Part shown: piece by piece, positions 1 to 9,649 of the stretch
How positions within the stretch are numbered: the first letter of the stretch is position 1
Layout of the letters: every line of letters starts with the position of its first letter
Assembly: GCA_002684495.1 (NCBI GenBank)
Contig: NYVG01000016.1
Span: 1-57,329, forward strand
From: Gammaproteobacteria bacterium
Lineage (GTDB): Bacteria; Pseudomonadota; Gammaproteobacteria; Pseudomonadales; Azotimanducaceae
DNA length: 57,329 nt
Direction: 5' to 3'
Made by a program: the position numbers and the translations under genes
Notes under the pieces: model-generated
Databases searched by the model: none
Told to the model about the DNA's origin: nothing
Seen by the model: only the letters and a program-made list of their open reading frames with translations

Positions 1-209
1 GAAATATTTTCGTATGCCGATATGTACGGCGATAGTGGGGTGGTCTCCCGCCCATGGGGTGGTTAAGCCTATTGTAAGCTAAGTGAGTTACGTGCTGGAT
101 AACTGTTGTTTCCCGCAATGTTGTGGTGAAAGAGATGTTTCAAGGAAAGGATTTTGGTCGATTTTAGATAAATAAAAATCAATAAAAACAGACAGTTAGT
201 ATAATTATA

Positions 210-302
210 TGGCGGAAGAGGTAGGAGTCGAACCCACCAGGCACGTAGTCGCACCTCAACGGCTTTGAAGGCCGCGCACCCCACCGGAGGCAATGCTCTT
301 CC
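210..302 (-). tRNA. selC: tRNA-Sec (anticodon TCA)
   Basis: This is the selenocysteine suppressor tRNA that SelA charges and SelB delivers to UGA codons. Read on the minus strand it has a TCA anticodon (plus-strand 266-268) in a 5-bp stem. The D-stem is extended with a CGGT loop, the variable arm is long (about 7 bp), the T-loop is TTCGACT, and CCA is encoded at 212-210. Taking G213 as discriminator, the acceptor pairs only seven bases (302-296 with 220-214), and the eighth 5' base, C295, has no partner. Shifting by one base gives a perfect 8-bp stem but a C discriminator. selA and selB lie on the same strand a few kb away, which supports the call. The flanking stretch 1-209 shows no gene. 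Confidence 0.93.
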
Positions 303-402
303 GCGTAAAATCTTATTAGATGTTGGCCTGTCTTGGCTATCTTATTGTTGCGCTCACTTAGCGGCATAATAGCCCTTGGCTTTAATAGGTTTAGAAGGGT
401 CT

Positions 403-1887
403 ATGCGCTTTCTGTATCTCGACATCGACACGCTGCGTCCGGATCATTTGGGTTGTTACGGCTATCATCGCTCGACCAGTCCGAACATCGACGCACTCGC
501 GCAGCGCAGTGCAGTATTCGAAAACGTCCATGCCTCTGATGTGCCGTGTTTGCCGAGTCGTACTGCTTTGCTTACCGGTCGCTTTGGTATCCACAACGGT
601 GTGGTTAACCACGGCGGTACAGACGCTGATCCGGTATTTGATGGTGCTGGCCGTGAGTTCTGGTCTTCTCTGCAACTGAATTCCCTGCCAACCCGCCTAA
701 AAGGTCGGGGTGGCCAGCAGGGCGGACCACAGATGCGCACGGTGTCGATCAGTTCATTCGCCCAACGCCACTCGGCTTTTCATTGGTATGCGGGTTTCGA
801 TGAGGCCTACAACGTTGGCAAGTTCGGTCTGGAGTCCGCTAACGAGGTTTATGCCATTGCTGAGGATTGGTTGCAGCGCAAGGGTAGAGAGGACGATTGG
901 TTTCTACATGTGCATATGTGGGACCCGCATACACCGTATCGTGCGCCAGCCTCGCTGGGCGAACCTTTTGCCGACAGCCCACTGCCGGCTTGGTATACCG
1001 AGGATGTTCGGGCTGGCCACTGGCAGTCCTGCGGCCCTCATAGCGCTCGCGAGAACTATGGTTTTGCGCCGAATAAAGCGATGCAGGCGGTGTACCCGCG
1101 GCAGCCGCAAGAGACGCCCGATATGCTGGCTGCGCGCAAAATGTTTGATGGCTACGACTGCGGCGTGTTGGTTGCTGACGACTATGTTGGGCGGATTCTG
1201 AATTTATTGGCTGATCTTGGTTTAGATGATGAAACAGTCATTATGGTTAGCAGTGACCATGGTGAAAATCTTGGCGAGATGAATGTCTACGGGGATCATC
1301 AAACTGCTGATCAGATCACTACGCGTATTCCTATGATTTTGCATTGGCCGGGATTGTTGGAAAAGGGACGCTATTCAGCCATGCATTATCACGTGGATAT
1401 CTTTGCCACGGTGTTGGAGCTGCTGGAGCGAAAAGTGCCGGACACTTGGGATGGCGAGAGTTTTGCCAAGGCTTTGAAAGACGGATCTGATGTGGGTCGC
1501 GATTTCCTTGTGGTGTCTCAGGCCGCTTGGGCGTGTCAGCGTGGTGTGCGGTTTGGTGACTATCTTTATTTAAATACCCGCCACGATGCATTCCACCTTT
1601 GGGACGATGAATTGCTGTTCGACGTTAAGTCAGATCCTCACCAACAGCATAATTTAGCGCCGAAAGGGCGTGCTGAATTATCTCAAGGGCGCGATCTGCT
1701 AGGCCAATGGTTAGGCGACATGATCGTGGATGCGGCCCGCGGCCGTGACCCCCACGACAATGTGATGCAGGAGGGTGGCCCTTATCACGTACGTGGCAAG
1801 CTGGAATCTTATCTGCAGCGTTTGCATAAAACAGAGCGCAGCCATCTGGCGGATCAGCTGGCAGAGAAATACGCCAGCGAACTTTAG
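403..1887 (+). CDS. sulfatase family protein, cytoplasmic type
   Basis: This 494-residue protein belongs to the alkaline-phosphatase/sulfatase superfamily and hydrolyses sulfate (or possibly phosphate) esters. The N-terminus carries the metal-binding LDIDTLRPDHLG segment (D7, D9). Cys49 lies in C-L-P-S-R-T-A-L-L-T-G-R, the signature whose Cys becomes formylglycine, and a distal S-S-D-H-G-E motif completes the metal site. No signal peptide is visible, so it should act in the cytoplasm. The ATG at 403 follows GAAGGG; an in-frame TTG at 376 is a weaker start. It converges on the GPH symporter gene with a 4-base overlap of the stop codons. That pairing suggests uptake and desulfation of a sulfated sugar or glycoside, but the substrate is not known. 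No sulfatase-maturating enzyme is in the window. Confidence 0.85.
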   Translation: MRFLYLDIDTLRPDHLGCYGYHRSTSPNIDALAQRSAVFENVHASDVPCLPSRTALLTGRFGIHNGVVNHGGTDADPVFDGAGREFWSSLQLNSLPTRLKGRGGQQGGPQMRTVSISSFAQRHSAFHWYAGFDEAYNVGKFGLESANEVYAIAEDWLQRKGREDDWFLHVHMWDPHTPYRAPASLGEPFADSPLPAWYTEDVRAGHWQSCGPHSARENYGFAPNKAMQAVYPRQPQETPDMLAARKMFDGYDCGVLVADDYVGRILNLLADLGLDDETVIMVSSDHGENLGEMNVYGDHQTADQITTRIPMILHWPGLLEKGRYSAMHYHVDIFATVLELLERKVPDTWDGESFAKALKDGSDVGRDFLVVSQAAWACQRGVRFGDYLYLNTRHDAFHLWDDELLFDVKSDPHQQHNLAPKGRAELSQGRDLLGQWLGDMIVDAARGRDPHDNVMQEGGPYHVRGKLESYLQRLHKTERSHLADQLAEKYASEL

Positions 1888-3383
1888 TTGGGCGCACTGG
1901 CTGATCGCTGTCTCGCATTCAGTTGGTTTTGGATGTTTTGCACCGCCGCGCGATTCAGTTTGTATTTAAGCAATAAAACAAAGGGAATCACGTTAAGTGC
2001 GGGCATGATGATCCCGTCGATTATTGCCATACGGATGAGTACGTCTTGTGCCACTTCGCCGGGTTGGAGGCCTGTTGGAAAGACGATGACCAGATCCAAT
2101 AATAAACCTCCGAAGATTAACCCAAAGCCTGTTGTAACCTTTCCCGAGAATGCTATTCCACCCGAAAAAATACCTTCCTGGCGCAGGTCGTTCTTTAGTT
2201 CTTGGTCGTCTCCGATGTCGGCCATCATTGAAGCGAACATCATCAGCACTAAGAAGTAGCAATATCCCATAACGCAGGCGTGAATGACTAGGATTTGCAG
2301 TAAAAGGGGATCGCCGTTCTCGGGCAGCCAGCCGGCAAAGCGCAAGGACACTTTTAGAACCTGCAGTACTGAGATCATGATAATTGCAATTAGCATGATG
2401 TCGCGTTTTTCGAATTGTTTTTGCAGGGGCGCGACTGTGATTAGAGAAAACGCCATGCCAAGGAATGACAGCGCAAACCAACGCGTTTCGCTAGTGCCAA
2501 ATCCCCAAAAAAAAGCGTTCATGTAGGAGTCGAAAACTTGGCCGGTGCCGATCACCACGGCCGCAATCATGGTGGCAACAAAGAGAACTCTAAAGTTTTC
2601 ATTTTTTATCGCTTCATGTATTCGTGCCAACATATCACCGAGGCTGACTCTTTGGATTACGCCGGTAGGTTGCGGCAAAAATTTGATTTGATCTATTGTG
2701 GATAATGTGGAAAAAGCCATCCACAAGCCCATTAATCCCGCGATGATCAAGGCAAACAGGGGGTAATTGTCAGGATTCAAAAAGCCATTTGGGTACTGAT
2801 CGGAGTCCGGAAAAACCTCTCCAGTTATAAAAAATATGAAAAGCACCCCGCCAAGCCCACCAATAAGCATACGGTAAGCAATAACAATAGTGCGCTCTTG
2901 ATAGTCCGTGGACAGCTCGGCACCAATGGCGCCCCAAGGAACTGCGAAAAAAGAAAAGCTGACGCGAAGGGTTACTGTACATACAAGCATCCATGCCGCG
3001 AGGTAATAGTTATTTAGGTCTTGGGGTGGTGAAAACAGAGCAAAAATTGCTATGCAGCTTGGAACGATGGAAGCCAGCATAAGCGGATGTCGTCGTCCTA
3101 AGCGGCTGGAAAAACTATCTGAGAATGCGCCAACCATTGGGTCAGAAATTGCGTCGAAAACTAGCGATATCGCGATGACCACAGCTGCGAGGGTCGCTGA
3201 CATACCCAGTACTTGAGAGTAGTACAACAGCAACAAAGTGTTGAACGCCCACTCTTTGTGTTGACCCGGAAGTGCACTGAACCCCTGTGCAAATTTAGTC
3301 CAGAAAGGGACCTTTCCAACACGTTGTTCGGCGCGCTGAAATTTTGCTTTTACTCCGTCCTGCGCCGATGGGTTCTCGTTCAC
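1884..3383 (-). CDS. GPH-family (MelB-like) cation:sugar symporter, MFS
   Basis: This is a 499-residue inner-membrane transporter with about 12 hydrophobic segments. The first intracellular loop reads D-A-I-S-D-P-M-V-G-A-F-S-D followed by S-R-L-G-R-R-H-P, the hallmark of glycoside-pentoside-hexuronide:cation symporters. Such proteins import sugars or glycosides with Na+ or H+. The start is GTG at 3383, with AAGG upstream. The gene faces the sulfatase tail to tail, with overlapping stops at 1884-1887. A role in importing the sulfatase substrate is inferred from neighbourhood only. Confidence 0.85.
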   Translation of the reverse strand: MNENPSAQDGVKAKFQRAEQRVGKVPFWTKFAQGFSALPGQHKEWAFNTLLLLYYSQVLGMSATLAAVVIAISLVFDAISDPMVGAFSDSFSSRLGRRHPLMLASIVPSCIAIFALFSPPQDLNNYYLAAWMLVCTVTLRVSFSFFAVPWGAIGAELSTDYQERTIVIAYRMLIGGLGGVLFIFFITGEVFPDSDQYPNGFLNPDNYPLFALIIAGLMGLWMAFSTLSTIDQIKFLPQPTGVIQRVSLGDMLARIHEAIKNENFRVLFVATMIAAVVIGTGQVFDSYMNAFFWGFGTSETRWFALSFLGMAFSLITVAPLQKQFEKRDIMLIAIIMISVLQVLKVSLRFAGWLPENGDPLLLQILVIHACVMGYCYFLVLMMFASMMADIGDDQELKNDLRQEGIFSGGIAFSGKVTTGFGLIFGGLLLDLVIVFPTGLQPGEVAQDVLIRMAIIDGIIMPALNVIPFVLLLKYKLNRAAVQNIQNQLNARQRSASAPN

Positions 3384-3500
3384 AGCAAATGCCTTGGGTG
3401 AACTAGGTGAACTTGCGCAACTATATGTCTGTGTTTGTTATCTCGCTCTTTCATCGCTAGCACCTTCTCCCCTAAATGCGTGGCGGATCTATGTTCGTTT

Positions 3501-5339
3501 TTAGTCGAAAATAGTTGGATTCAAAATAATACGATCGTTGCCTTGTCTGCGGGTAAATCCCTTGCTGTCAAAATACTCTAAAACTTCGATGGCGACATTA
3601 CGACCTATGCCGGTTTCATCGCGAAAGCCTCTTACGGTAAGTGGCTGTGAAGCCGCCATGCGCAGAACGATTTTTGCAACGTCTTTGAGTTGGTTCGGCA
3701 AGTAGTAACGATGATTTGCAACATGAATAAGCAGCCCACTTTTAACCAGCTCATTCATTCCGCGTTCTAAGTTGGCTTGGGCAATATTGAAGCGCTTAGC
3801 TAGATCGCCACTGCTGGGTGCTTGGTTGTGCGCGAGGGCGGGTTCCAACAGATCCCATAGCTTAACGAGGTGGTCAGGTAGCTTCAGCACCTGTCCTAAC
3901 AGTTTGTATTCCCCACCGGTGTGGGTGAGCGCCTTGTCATGCACCAGTTCATTAAGTAGCGCTTGGCGGAAAGCGCTGGGTATGGTGCTAAGTAACTGGT
4001 TCTCACGCAGGGCCTGATCCGGTGAAGCTGTAAATTGCTTTAGTAGCGCGGCTTTGTGGTTGAGCCAATGCTCGTCACTCAGCGCAAAATCACCACTGTG
4101 GTGAAGAACGAATTCACTCACGAGGGTGGTGAACTCATCTTCCGACAGATGCCAAAAGTCACGAAATAGCTGCAGGTCGGTGATGCCCCCTTGCAGCAAT
4201 GCTGCTAAACAGTCTTTGGGGGTTTTTAGAGCATAGGCGGCTATGTGTTGCTGGCGTCTAACGCCCTGGCGCCGTCGCGGCGCTATGGTTTCTGCATAGA
4301 TTACTGAGCCACCACCCAAGGTTGTGTCGAGACCATGGTCGCGCAAAATCAATCGGTCACCCCGGTGGCAATAGATGGGCTCGTCCATAATAAGATCGAT
4401 CTGCGCCGTTTGCCCGGATTCGAGTCGTTGGCCGGGCGCCAATGCCAGTCGGCCCTGACAGTGGTAGGTGGCATGGTAGACATGCACTGGGGTCCAGTGT
4501 TTTATCGCGCGAGGAAAGTCTTTGCTAACGTGCAACTCGACGCTTAGGGCGCGGTAGCGAGCCGGTGGTGTTGCACTGAGCCAGTCGCCGCGTTGGATAT
4601 TAGCCAATTCCATACCAGCGATGTTGAGCGCGCAACGTTCGCCGCTGCCTGCTGTACTCGCCTCCTGATCTTGGGTGCGAATGCCGCGTACGCGCACCGA
4701 CTGCCCGGACGGATAATGGAATAAGTGCTCGTCGGTGGTTACTGATCCGCTGTGGGCGGTTCCGGTAATCACCAGGCCAGCGCCCTTAACATTAAAGCTG
4801 CGGTCTATGGCTAATCTGAACGGCTGGTGCAGTTGGGTGTTTGCATGCTGCTCGGCTTGTGCGCGCAAGTGTTTTAACAGTGGCGTATAGCTCCCGGAAT
4901 TTTCAGTCGATGTCACAAAGACTGGGCTGGCCTGCAAAAACGATTGCTGCACTAGGTTGTGGATTCCCTCTTCGCATGTACGCAGACGCTCGGCGGTTAC
5001 GCGATCGCTTTTAGTGATGACTACGCAGCCGGCAGCAATGCCTGTTAAGCGCAAAATCTCCAAATGCTCACGGCTTTGAGGCATGGGCCCGTCATCGGCC
5101 GCGATCACCAACATGGCATATTGATTGGCGGCGACGCCGGCAACCATGTTGTGAATAAATTTCTGGTGGCCTGGAACGTCGACAAAGCCGATCTGTCCCT
5201 CATCGATATAGGCGAAGCCCAAGTCTATGGTCAGACCGCGATTTTGCTCTTCGGCCAGACGGTCGGTGTTGACGCCGCTTAGTGCGCGGACTAGCGACGT
5301 CTTGCCGTGGTCTACATGGCCAGCCAAAGTAACGATCAT
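3501..5339 (-). CDS. selB: selenocysteine-specific elongation factor SelB
   Basis: SelB is a GTPase that brings Sec-tRNA to the ribosome at UGA codons followed by a SECIS hairpin. The 612 residues match the E. coli length (about 614). G1 is GHVDHGKT (7-14), G3 is DVPGH (54-58) and G4 is TKSD (109-112). EF-Tu-like domains 2 and 3 follow, then C-terminal winged-helix repeats ending in the segment with R-G-F-R-D-E-T-G-I-G-R-N that binds SECIS RNA. Its ATG overlaps the selA stop by four bases (ATGA), so the two are translationally coupled. No selenoprotein gene or selD is seen in the window. Confidence 0.96.
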   Translation of the reverse strand: MIVTLAGHVDHGKTSLVRALSGVNTDRLAEEQNRGLTIDLGFAYIDEGQIGFVDVPGHQKFIHNMVAGVAANQYAMLVIAADDGPMPQSREHLEILRLTGIAAGCVVITKSDRVTAERLRTCEEGIHNLVQQSFLQASPVFVTSTENSGSYTPLLKHLRAQAEQHANTQLHQPFRLAIDRSFNVKGAGLVITGTAHSGSVTTDEHLFHYPSGQSVRVRGIRTQDQEASTAGSGERCALNIAGMELANIQRGDWLSATPPARYRALSVELHVSKDFPRAIKHWTPVHVYHATYHCQGRLALAPGQRLESGQTAQIDLIMDEPIYCHRGDRLILRDHGLDTTLGGGSVIYAETIAPRRRQGVRRQQHIAAYALKTPKDCLAALLQGGITDLQLFRDFWHLSEDEFTTLVSEFVLHHSGDFALSDEHWLNHKAALLKQFTASPDQALRENQLLSTIPSAFRQALLNELVHDKALTHTGGEYKLLGQVLKLPDHLVKLWDLLEPALAHNQAPSSGDLAKRFNIAQANLERGMNELVKSGLLIHVANHRYYLPNQLKDVAKIVLRMAASQPLTVRGFRDETGIGRNVAIEVLEYFDSKGFTRRQGNDRIILNPTIFD

Positions 5340-6685
5340 GCTGGCAGTAGCGACAACTGCTGAATCAGCTCATCAACCGGTTCGGCGCAACGCAGATCGA
5401 GCCAAACGCTGTCGTCCTTGATGCGACCTACTACGGGTATTGGTAGAGCGCGTAGTTGCTCGCCGATGTCCTTGGCGGTCAAGGAGGTGTGACTCAACTT
5501 CAGCGCTAGGCTGGGTATGGTTTTATCTGGCAGGGCGCCGCTGCCGATCTGTGCTTGTGTGGTCTCTATGCTGTAGGTGTAGGAGGCGGGTAGTGCACTC
5601 TTCAGCCGCTGTGCCGTGGCTTCAAGCTCGGTCACGGAGCGGGTCATGATTTTCAGGATAGGAATGTTTTCGCTCAAAGTATCGGGGTCTTCGTACAGCT
5701 TTAAGGTAGCCTCGAGTACCGCGAGGGTGATTTTGTCTGCACGTAATGCGCGCTTCATGGGGTTTTTGCGAATGCGCTCAATAAGTTCTTTATTTCCGAC
5801 AATGATTCCCGCCTGCACGCCACCCAGCAGTTTGTCGCCGCTAAATGTAACCAGGTCAGCACCCTCGGCAAGAACTTGTTGGGGTGTTGGTTCAGCCGGC
5901 AGGCCAAACCGTGTTAGGTCGACAAGGGTGCCGCTGCCGAGGTCCACGCAGCTGGGCAAATTATGCTCCTGAGCTAACTGTGATAACTCGTTAGCGGCGA
6001 CTGATTCGGTAAACCCTTCTATGTGATAGTTGCTGGGATGAACTTTCAGCAGCATTGCTGCTTCGTCAACGACGTAGGCAAAATCGCTGAGTCGTGTGCG
6101 ATTAGTGGTGCCAACCTCCATAAGTTCGCAGCCAGCGCGGCTCATCAGTTCGGGTAGGCGGAAGCTGCCGCCGATCTCCACCAGTTCGCCGCGGGAGACG
6201 GGCACCTTTTTGTTTAGAGCCAGGGTGTTCAGTACCAGCATTAACGCCGCTGCGCAGTTGTTTACCACCGTTGCCGCTTCGCAGCCAATGATGCGGCATA
6301 AGCGCGCCTCTACTACGGTATCGCGCTTACCGCGTTTGCCAGCGCTGAGGTCGTATTCCAGATTCATCGGGCGGGTAATTAGTGGCTCGATCCCGCGCCA
6401 CAGTTGTTCGCTCAATACCGCGCGGCCGAGATTGGTGTGGATGATGGTGCCGCTGAGATTAAATACCGGCGTGTAATCTGAGTGGCTGAGAGTTTCAGCC
6501 ACTGCCTGAGCATAGCCGCTAGGTTGATCGGCCCAATCCGGCAGTACCTTGGTGGTGCGCATTTGGGTTTGCAGATCACGTAAGATGGCTTTCACCGTTT
6601 GTAAACCGTGGCCGGCAATGGACGCCTGCAATTCGTCAGCGTGCAATAGAGTCTCGATGGCCGGTAAGTCGCGTAATTCGGGCAT
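5336..6685 (-). CDS. selA: L-seryl-tRNA(Sec) selenium transferase SelA
   Basis: SelA is a PLP enzyme that converts Ser-tRNA(Sec) to Sec-tRNA(Sec) using selenophosphate, working as a large ring-shaped oligomer. The PLP lysine is K285 in DLVTFSGDKLLGG. The N-terminal L-P-A-I-E-T-L-L aligns with the start of E. coli SelA, which favours the ATG at 6685 (449 residues; E. coli has 463). An in-frame ATG at 6736 with a GAG upstream would add 17 residues and cannot be excluded. It is the first gene of a selAB operon and diverges from the beta-hydroxyacid dehydrogenase gene. Confidence 0.96.
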   Translation of the reverse strand: MPELRDLPAIETLLHADELQASIAGHGLQTVKAILRDLQTQMRTTKVLPDWADQPSGYAQAVAETLSHSDYTPVFNLSGTIIHTNLGRAVLSEQLWRGIEPLITRPMNLEYDLSAGKRGKRDTVVEARLCRIIGCEAATVVNNCAAALMLVLNTLALNKKVPVSRGELVEIGGSFRLPELMSRAGCELMEVGTTNRTRLSDFAYVVDEAAMLLKVHPSNYHIEGFTESVAANELSQLAQEHNLPSCVDLGSGTLVDLTRFGLPAEPTPQQVLAEGADLVTFSGDKLLGGVQAGIIVGNKELIERIRKNPMKRALRADKITLAVLEATLKLYEDPDTLSENIPILKIMTRSVTELEATAQRLKSALPASYTYSIETTQAQIGSGALPDKTIPSLALKLSHTSLTAKDIGEQLRALPIPVVGRIKDDSVWLDLRCAEPVDELIQQLSLLPA

Positions 6686-6799
6686 AGTCAGTTCTGGTGT
6701 TTGTTCAAATAAAAACCCACAGCGGGGCGGTTGCATCTCGCAATCTGGATACAGGATTGCGAAGATGGTTGTAATCAAAGCACGAAGGGTAAAACAACC

Positions 6800-7687
6800 A
6801 TGAGCAACGAGCTAGGTCGAGTCGCCTTTATCGGTCTTGGGGTCATGGGCTACCCAATGGCTGGGCACTTAGCAAAACAAGGGACCAACGTAACGGTCTA
6901 CAACCGCACCGAAGCGAAGGCGGATCAGTGGCTGCAGGAGCATAAGGACCATAGTGTCTGTGCGACCGCCGCAACACCTCGGCAGGCTGCAGAAGCGGCC
7001 GATGTGGTGTTTATGTGTGTTGGTAATGATGATGATGTCCGCAGCGTGGCCCTCGGAGAGGATGGGGCGCTGGCAGGCATGAGTTCTGGCACCGTTTTGG
7101 TGGATCACACCACGGCATCGCAACAGCTCGCTGTGGAATTAGCGAGCGCATGCACAGCCGTAAGGGTTAGTTTTCTCGATGCACCGGTGTCGGGTGGTCA
7201 GGCAGGGGCCGAAAATGCCGCTTTAACGGTCATGTTGGGCGGCAGCGAGAGCGACTATCAGAAGATTCGTCCATTGCTGGATGTTTATGCCAAAAAGACC
7301 GCGTTAATGGGGTCAGTCGGTGCCGGGCAGTTAACCAAGATGGTAAATCAAATCTGCATCGCTGGGGTGTTGCAGGGGCTTGCAGAGGGTGTGCACTTTG
7401 CCCAGGCGGCTGGTCTTGATGTGGATGCTGTGGTTGATGTGATCTCCCAAGGCGCAGCGCAATCGTGGCAGATGAATAATCGCGCAGCGACGATGGCACA
7501 AGACACCTACGATTTTGGCTTTGCTGTGGACTGGATGCGCAAGGACTTGGGCATTGCTTTGGACACTGGCCGCGAACTTAACGCGCGCTTACCCATGACC
7601 GCATTAGTGGATCAGTTTTACGCCGACTTACAGAGTATGGGCGGTGGCCGCTGGGACACGTCCAGTCTATTGCGCCGGTTGAGTTGA
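6800..7687 (+). CDS. NAD(P)-dependent beta-hydroxyacid dehydrogenase (3-HIBADH/GarR family)
   Basis: This 295-residue enzyme oxidises a beta-hydroxyacid, such as 3-hydroxyisobutyrate, or reduces tartronate semialdehyde. The Rossmann motif GLGVMG is at 12-17, the substrate-binding D-A-P-V-S-G-G ends at 133, and the catalytic lysine is K180 in G-Q-L-T-K-M-V-N-Q with N183. The ATG at 6800 starts the protein just before the Rossmann strand; an upstream in-frame ATG at 6731 would add an unlikely leader overlapping selA. It ends at a strong bidirectional terminator shared with gltA. The exact substrate cannot be assigned from sequence. Confidence 0.9.
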   Translation: MSNELGRVAFIGLGVMGYPMAGHLAKQGTNVTVYNRTEAKADQWLQEHKDHSVCATAATPRQAAEAADVVFMCVGNDDDVRSVALGEDGALAGMSSGTVLVDHTTASQQLAVELASACTAVRVSFLDAPVSGGQAGAENAALTVMLGGSESDYQKIRPLLDVYAKKTALMGSVGAGQLTKMVNQICIAGVLQGLAEGVHFAQAAGLDVDAVVDVISQGAAQSWQMNNRAATMAQDTYDFGFAVDWMRKDLGIALDTGRELNARLPMTALVDQFYADLQSMGGGRWDTSSLLRRLS

Positions 7688-7697
7688 TTGCGCATAC

Positions 7698-7726
7698 AAA
7701 AAAGGCGCCTGAGGCGCCTTTTTTTT
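7698..7726. terminator. bidirectional Rho-independent terminator
   Basis: GGCGCC (7704-7709), a TGA loop and GGCGCC (7713-7718) form a GC stem, flanked by six A on the left and eight T on the right. It serves both the dehydrogenase gene on the plus strand and gltA on the minus strand. Confidence 0.95.
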
Positions 7727-7743
7727 GGTGCGGCTGAACGTCT

Positions 7744-9030
7744 TTAGTTCGGATAATCGCGCGTGGTATAGCCTTTGTAGAGCTGGCGTGGACGCCCGAT
7801 CTTGTAGGGCCCACTGATCATTTCATTCCAGTGGGCTATCCAACCTGGGGTTCTGCCAGTGGCAAAGATCACTGTGAACATCTCTACCGGAATACCAATG
7901 GCTTTGAGAATAATGCCTGAGTAGAAATCTACATTCGGGTACAGGCGTTTTTCTACAAAGTACTCATCTTCTAGAGCAATGCGCTCAAGTTCCCGGGCCA
8001 TAGCCAGTACTGGATTGTCCTCAACCCCCAGCTCTTCGAGCACTTCGTGGCAGGTCTGCTGCATAACCTTGGCGCGCGGGTCGTAGTTTTTATAGACACG
8101 GTGCCCAAAACCCATGATGCGGAAGGGGTCGTTTTTGTCCTTCGCTTTTTTAATGTATTCCGGAATGTTGTCGACGCTGCCGATTTCGTCGAGCATGTTC
8201 AGTACAGCCTCGTTGGCGCCGCCATGGGAAGGTCCCCATAACGCTGCAATCCCTGCAGCGATGCTGGCAAATGGATTAGCTCCGGTGGAGCCTGCCAGAC
8301 GCACAGTTGAAGTGGAGGCATTTTGCTCGTGGTCTGCGTGCAATAAGAAAATGCGGTCCATCGCTTTAGCGATTGTAGGGCTGACCTGGTAATCCTCGCA
8401 GGGTGTTGCAAACATCATGTGTAGGAAGTTTTCGGCGTAACCCAAATCATTGCGCGGGTAGATGAACGGCTGACCTTGTGCGTGCTTATAGCTCATAGCT
8501 GCCAAGGTGGGCATTTTGGCGATCAGGCGATGCGCGGTGATCTTGCGATGCTCCGCGTTATCAATGTCTGTGGAGTCGTGGTAGAACGCAGATAACGCAC
8601 CAACCACGCCGCATAAAATAGCCATGGGATGGGCGTTGGGGCTGAAGCCCTTGAAGAAGCTGCGCAATTGCTCGTTCACCATGGTGTGGTGTTTGATGGT
8701 GTCGACAAATTCCGCGCTTTCCTCGGAATTTGGCAGTTCGCCGTTTAACAACAGATAGCACAGCTCCAGATAGTCTGATTTTTCGGCTAGTTGCTCTATG
8801 GGATATCCACGATGCAAGAGAACACCGTTGTCGCCGTCGATATAGGTGATTTCTGAGTCACAGGATGCAGTGGATACAAAGCCTGGATCGTAGGTGAAGT
8901 AGCCCTGAGAGGTAAGTTTGCCGACGTCGATGACATCGGGACCCACGGAACCAGAGTAAATGGGTAATTCGATGGGGTCGCTGACTCCCTCTATCGTGAG
9001 CTTTGCGTGTTTCGTGGCTTGATCAGTCAT
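7744..9030 (-). CDS. gltA: citrate synthase (type II)
   Basis: This enzyme condenses oxaloacetate and acetyl-CoA to citrate, the entry step of the TCA cycle. The 428 residues match the hexameric, NADH-sensitive proteobacterial type (E. coli 427). The catalytic histidines are visible in P-S-H-G-G-A-N and M-G-F-G-H-R-V-Y-K, and the catalytic Asp lies in N-V-D-F-Y-S-G. ATG at 9030 has GGGAGG upstream. It is divergent from the sdh-suc gene set, the common arrangement in Pseudomonas-like genomes, but here a dead hydrolase gene and a gene-free stretch lie between. Confidence 0.97.
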   Translation of the reverse strand: MTDQATKHAKLTIEGVSDPIELPIYSGSVGPDVIDVGKLTSQGYFTYDPGFVSTASCDSEITYIDGDNGVLLHRGYPIEQLAEKSDYLELCYLLLNGELPNSEESAEFVDTIKHHTMVNEQLRSFFKGFSPNAHPMAILCGVVGALSAFYHDSTDIDNAEHRKITAHRLIAKMPTLAAMSYKHAQGQPFIYPRNDLGYAENFLHMMFATPCEDYQVSPTIAKAMDRIFLLHADHEQNASTSTVRLAGSTGANPFASIAAGIAALWGPSHGGANEAVLNMLDEIGSVDNIPEYIKKAKDKNDPFRIMGFGHRVYKNYDPRAKVMQQTCHEVLEELGVEDNPVLAMARELERIALEDEYFVEKRLYPNVDFYSGIILKAIGIPVEMFTVIFATGRTPGWIAHWNEMISGPYKIGRPRQLYKGYTTRDYPN

Positions 9031-9257
9031 GGTTAAAGTCCTACGTCCTCCCAGTTGAGCGTTATACGCTTGTGTCCTCAGTATCTGCCGATATGCTCTT
9101 TGCTTGCTTTTGCCGTTTGTTGTTATGTTTGGGCAGTTGGTGCTAAGGGTCCGTTAAGTCAGAACTCACAGCAATCATCGACGATCGAGTATCATTGACG
9201 AAAGTGCGATGGTTTTCCAGTTTGAAAAACGCTATTGAGCCAATTTAGGCCAAGTTT

Positions 9258-9649
9258 ATGCGCAAAATTCGGTTGATTTTGCTTTGCAGCGGGGTGCTCT
9301 GGTCTCCGGGGGCGCCAGCACAGCCCGCAGATTCTCGATGCGTCGTGTTGTTGCACGGACTCGCGCGTTCTGCCGCGTCTATGGAGCCAGTGCATGACGA
9401 GCTAAGAGCCATTGGCTACCGTGTAGTCAATCAAGGCTATCCCTCACGCTCGGACACTGTGCAGGTGTTGGCTGAAGCTGCCATTCCTGAAGCCCTAGCT
9501 GGGTGCGCGGAAGCCCATGTAGTGCACTTTGTTGCGCTGCCTGTGAGCCATCCACTGATGATGAACAATAGTGAAGTGCTGGGGCAAATCTTATTTTTTT
9601 AGCTAATGGTCGTTTCAATGCTAGACAAAAGCCTACCACTGCTTCGTGA
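9258..9649 (+). pseudogene. alpha/beta hydrolase (lipase-like) pseudogene, internal deletion plus frameshift
   Basis: The first part reads as a signal peptide followed by C-V-V-L-L-H-G-L-A-R-S and the early strands of an exported alpha/beta hydrolase. After V-V-H-F-V the protein jumps to L-P-V-S-H-P-L-M-M-N-N, which in this family lies near the C-terminus. The nucleophile elbow (GxSxG, usually H-S-x-G-G) and roughly 100 residues are therefore missing. The reading frame then breaks in a run of seven T (9594-9600): the expected tail F-L-A-N-G-R-F-N-A-R continues in another frame to a stop at 9649. With the catalytic Ser gone it should be inactive. The identity rests on recalled family pattern and needs alignment. 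Confidence 0.75.

Noticed and set aside
3501-9649. Possible selenoprotein with in-frame TGA near the sel genes
   Set aside because: No gene here continues with conserved sequence past a TGA; the broken hydrolase stops at TAG and is better explained by deletion and frameshift.
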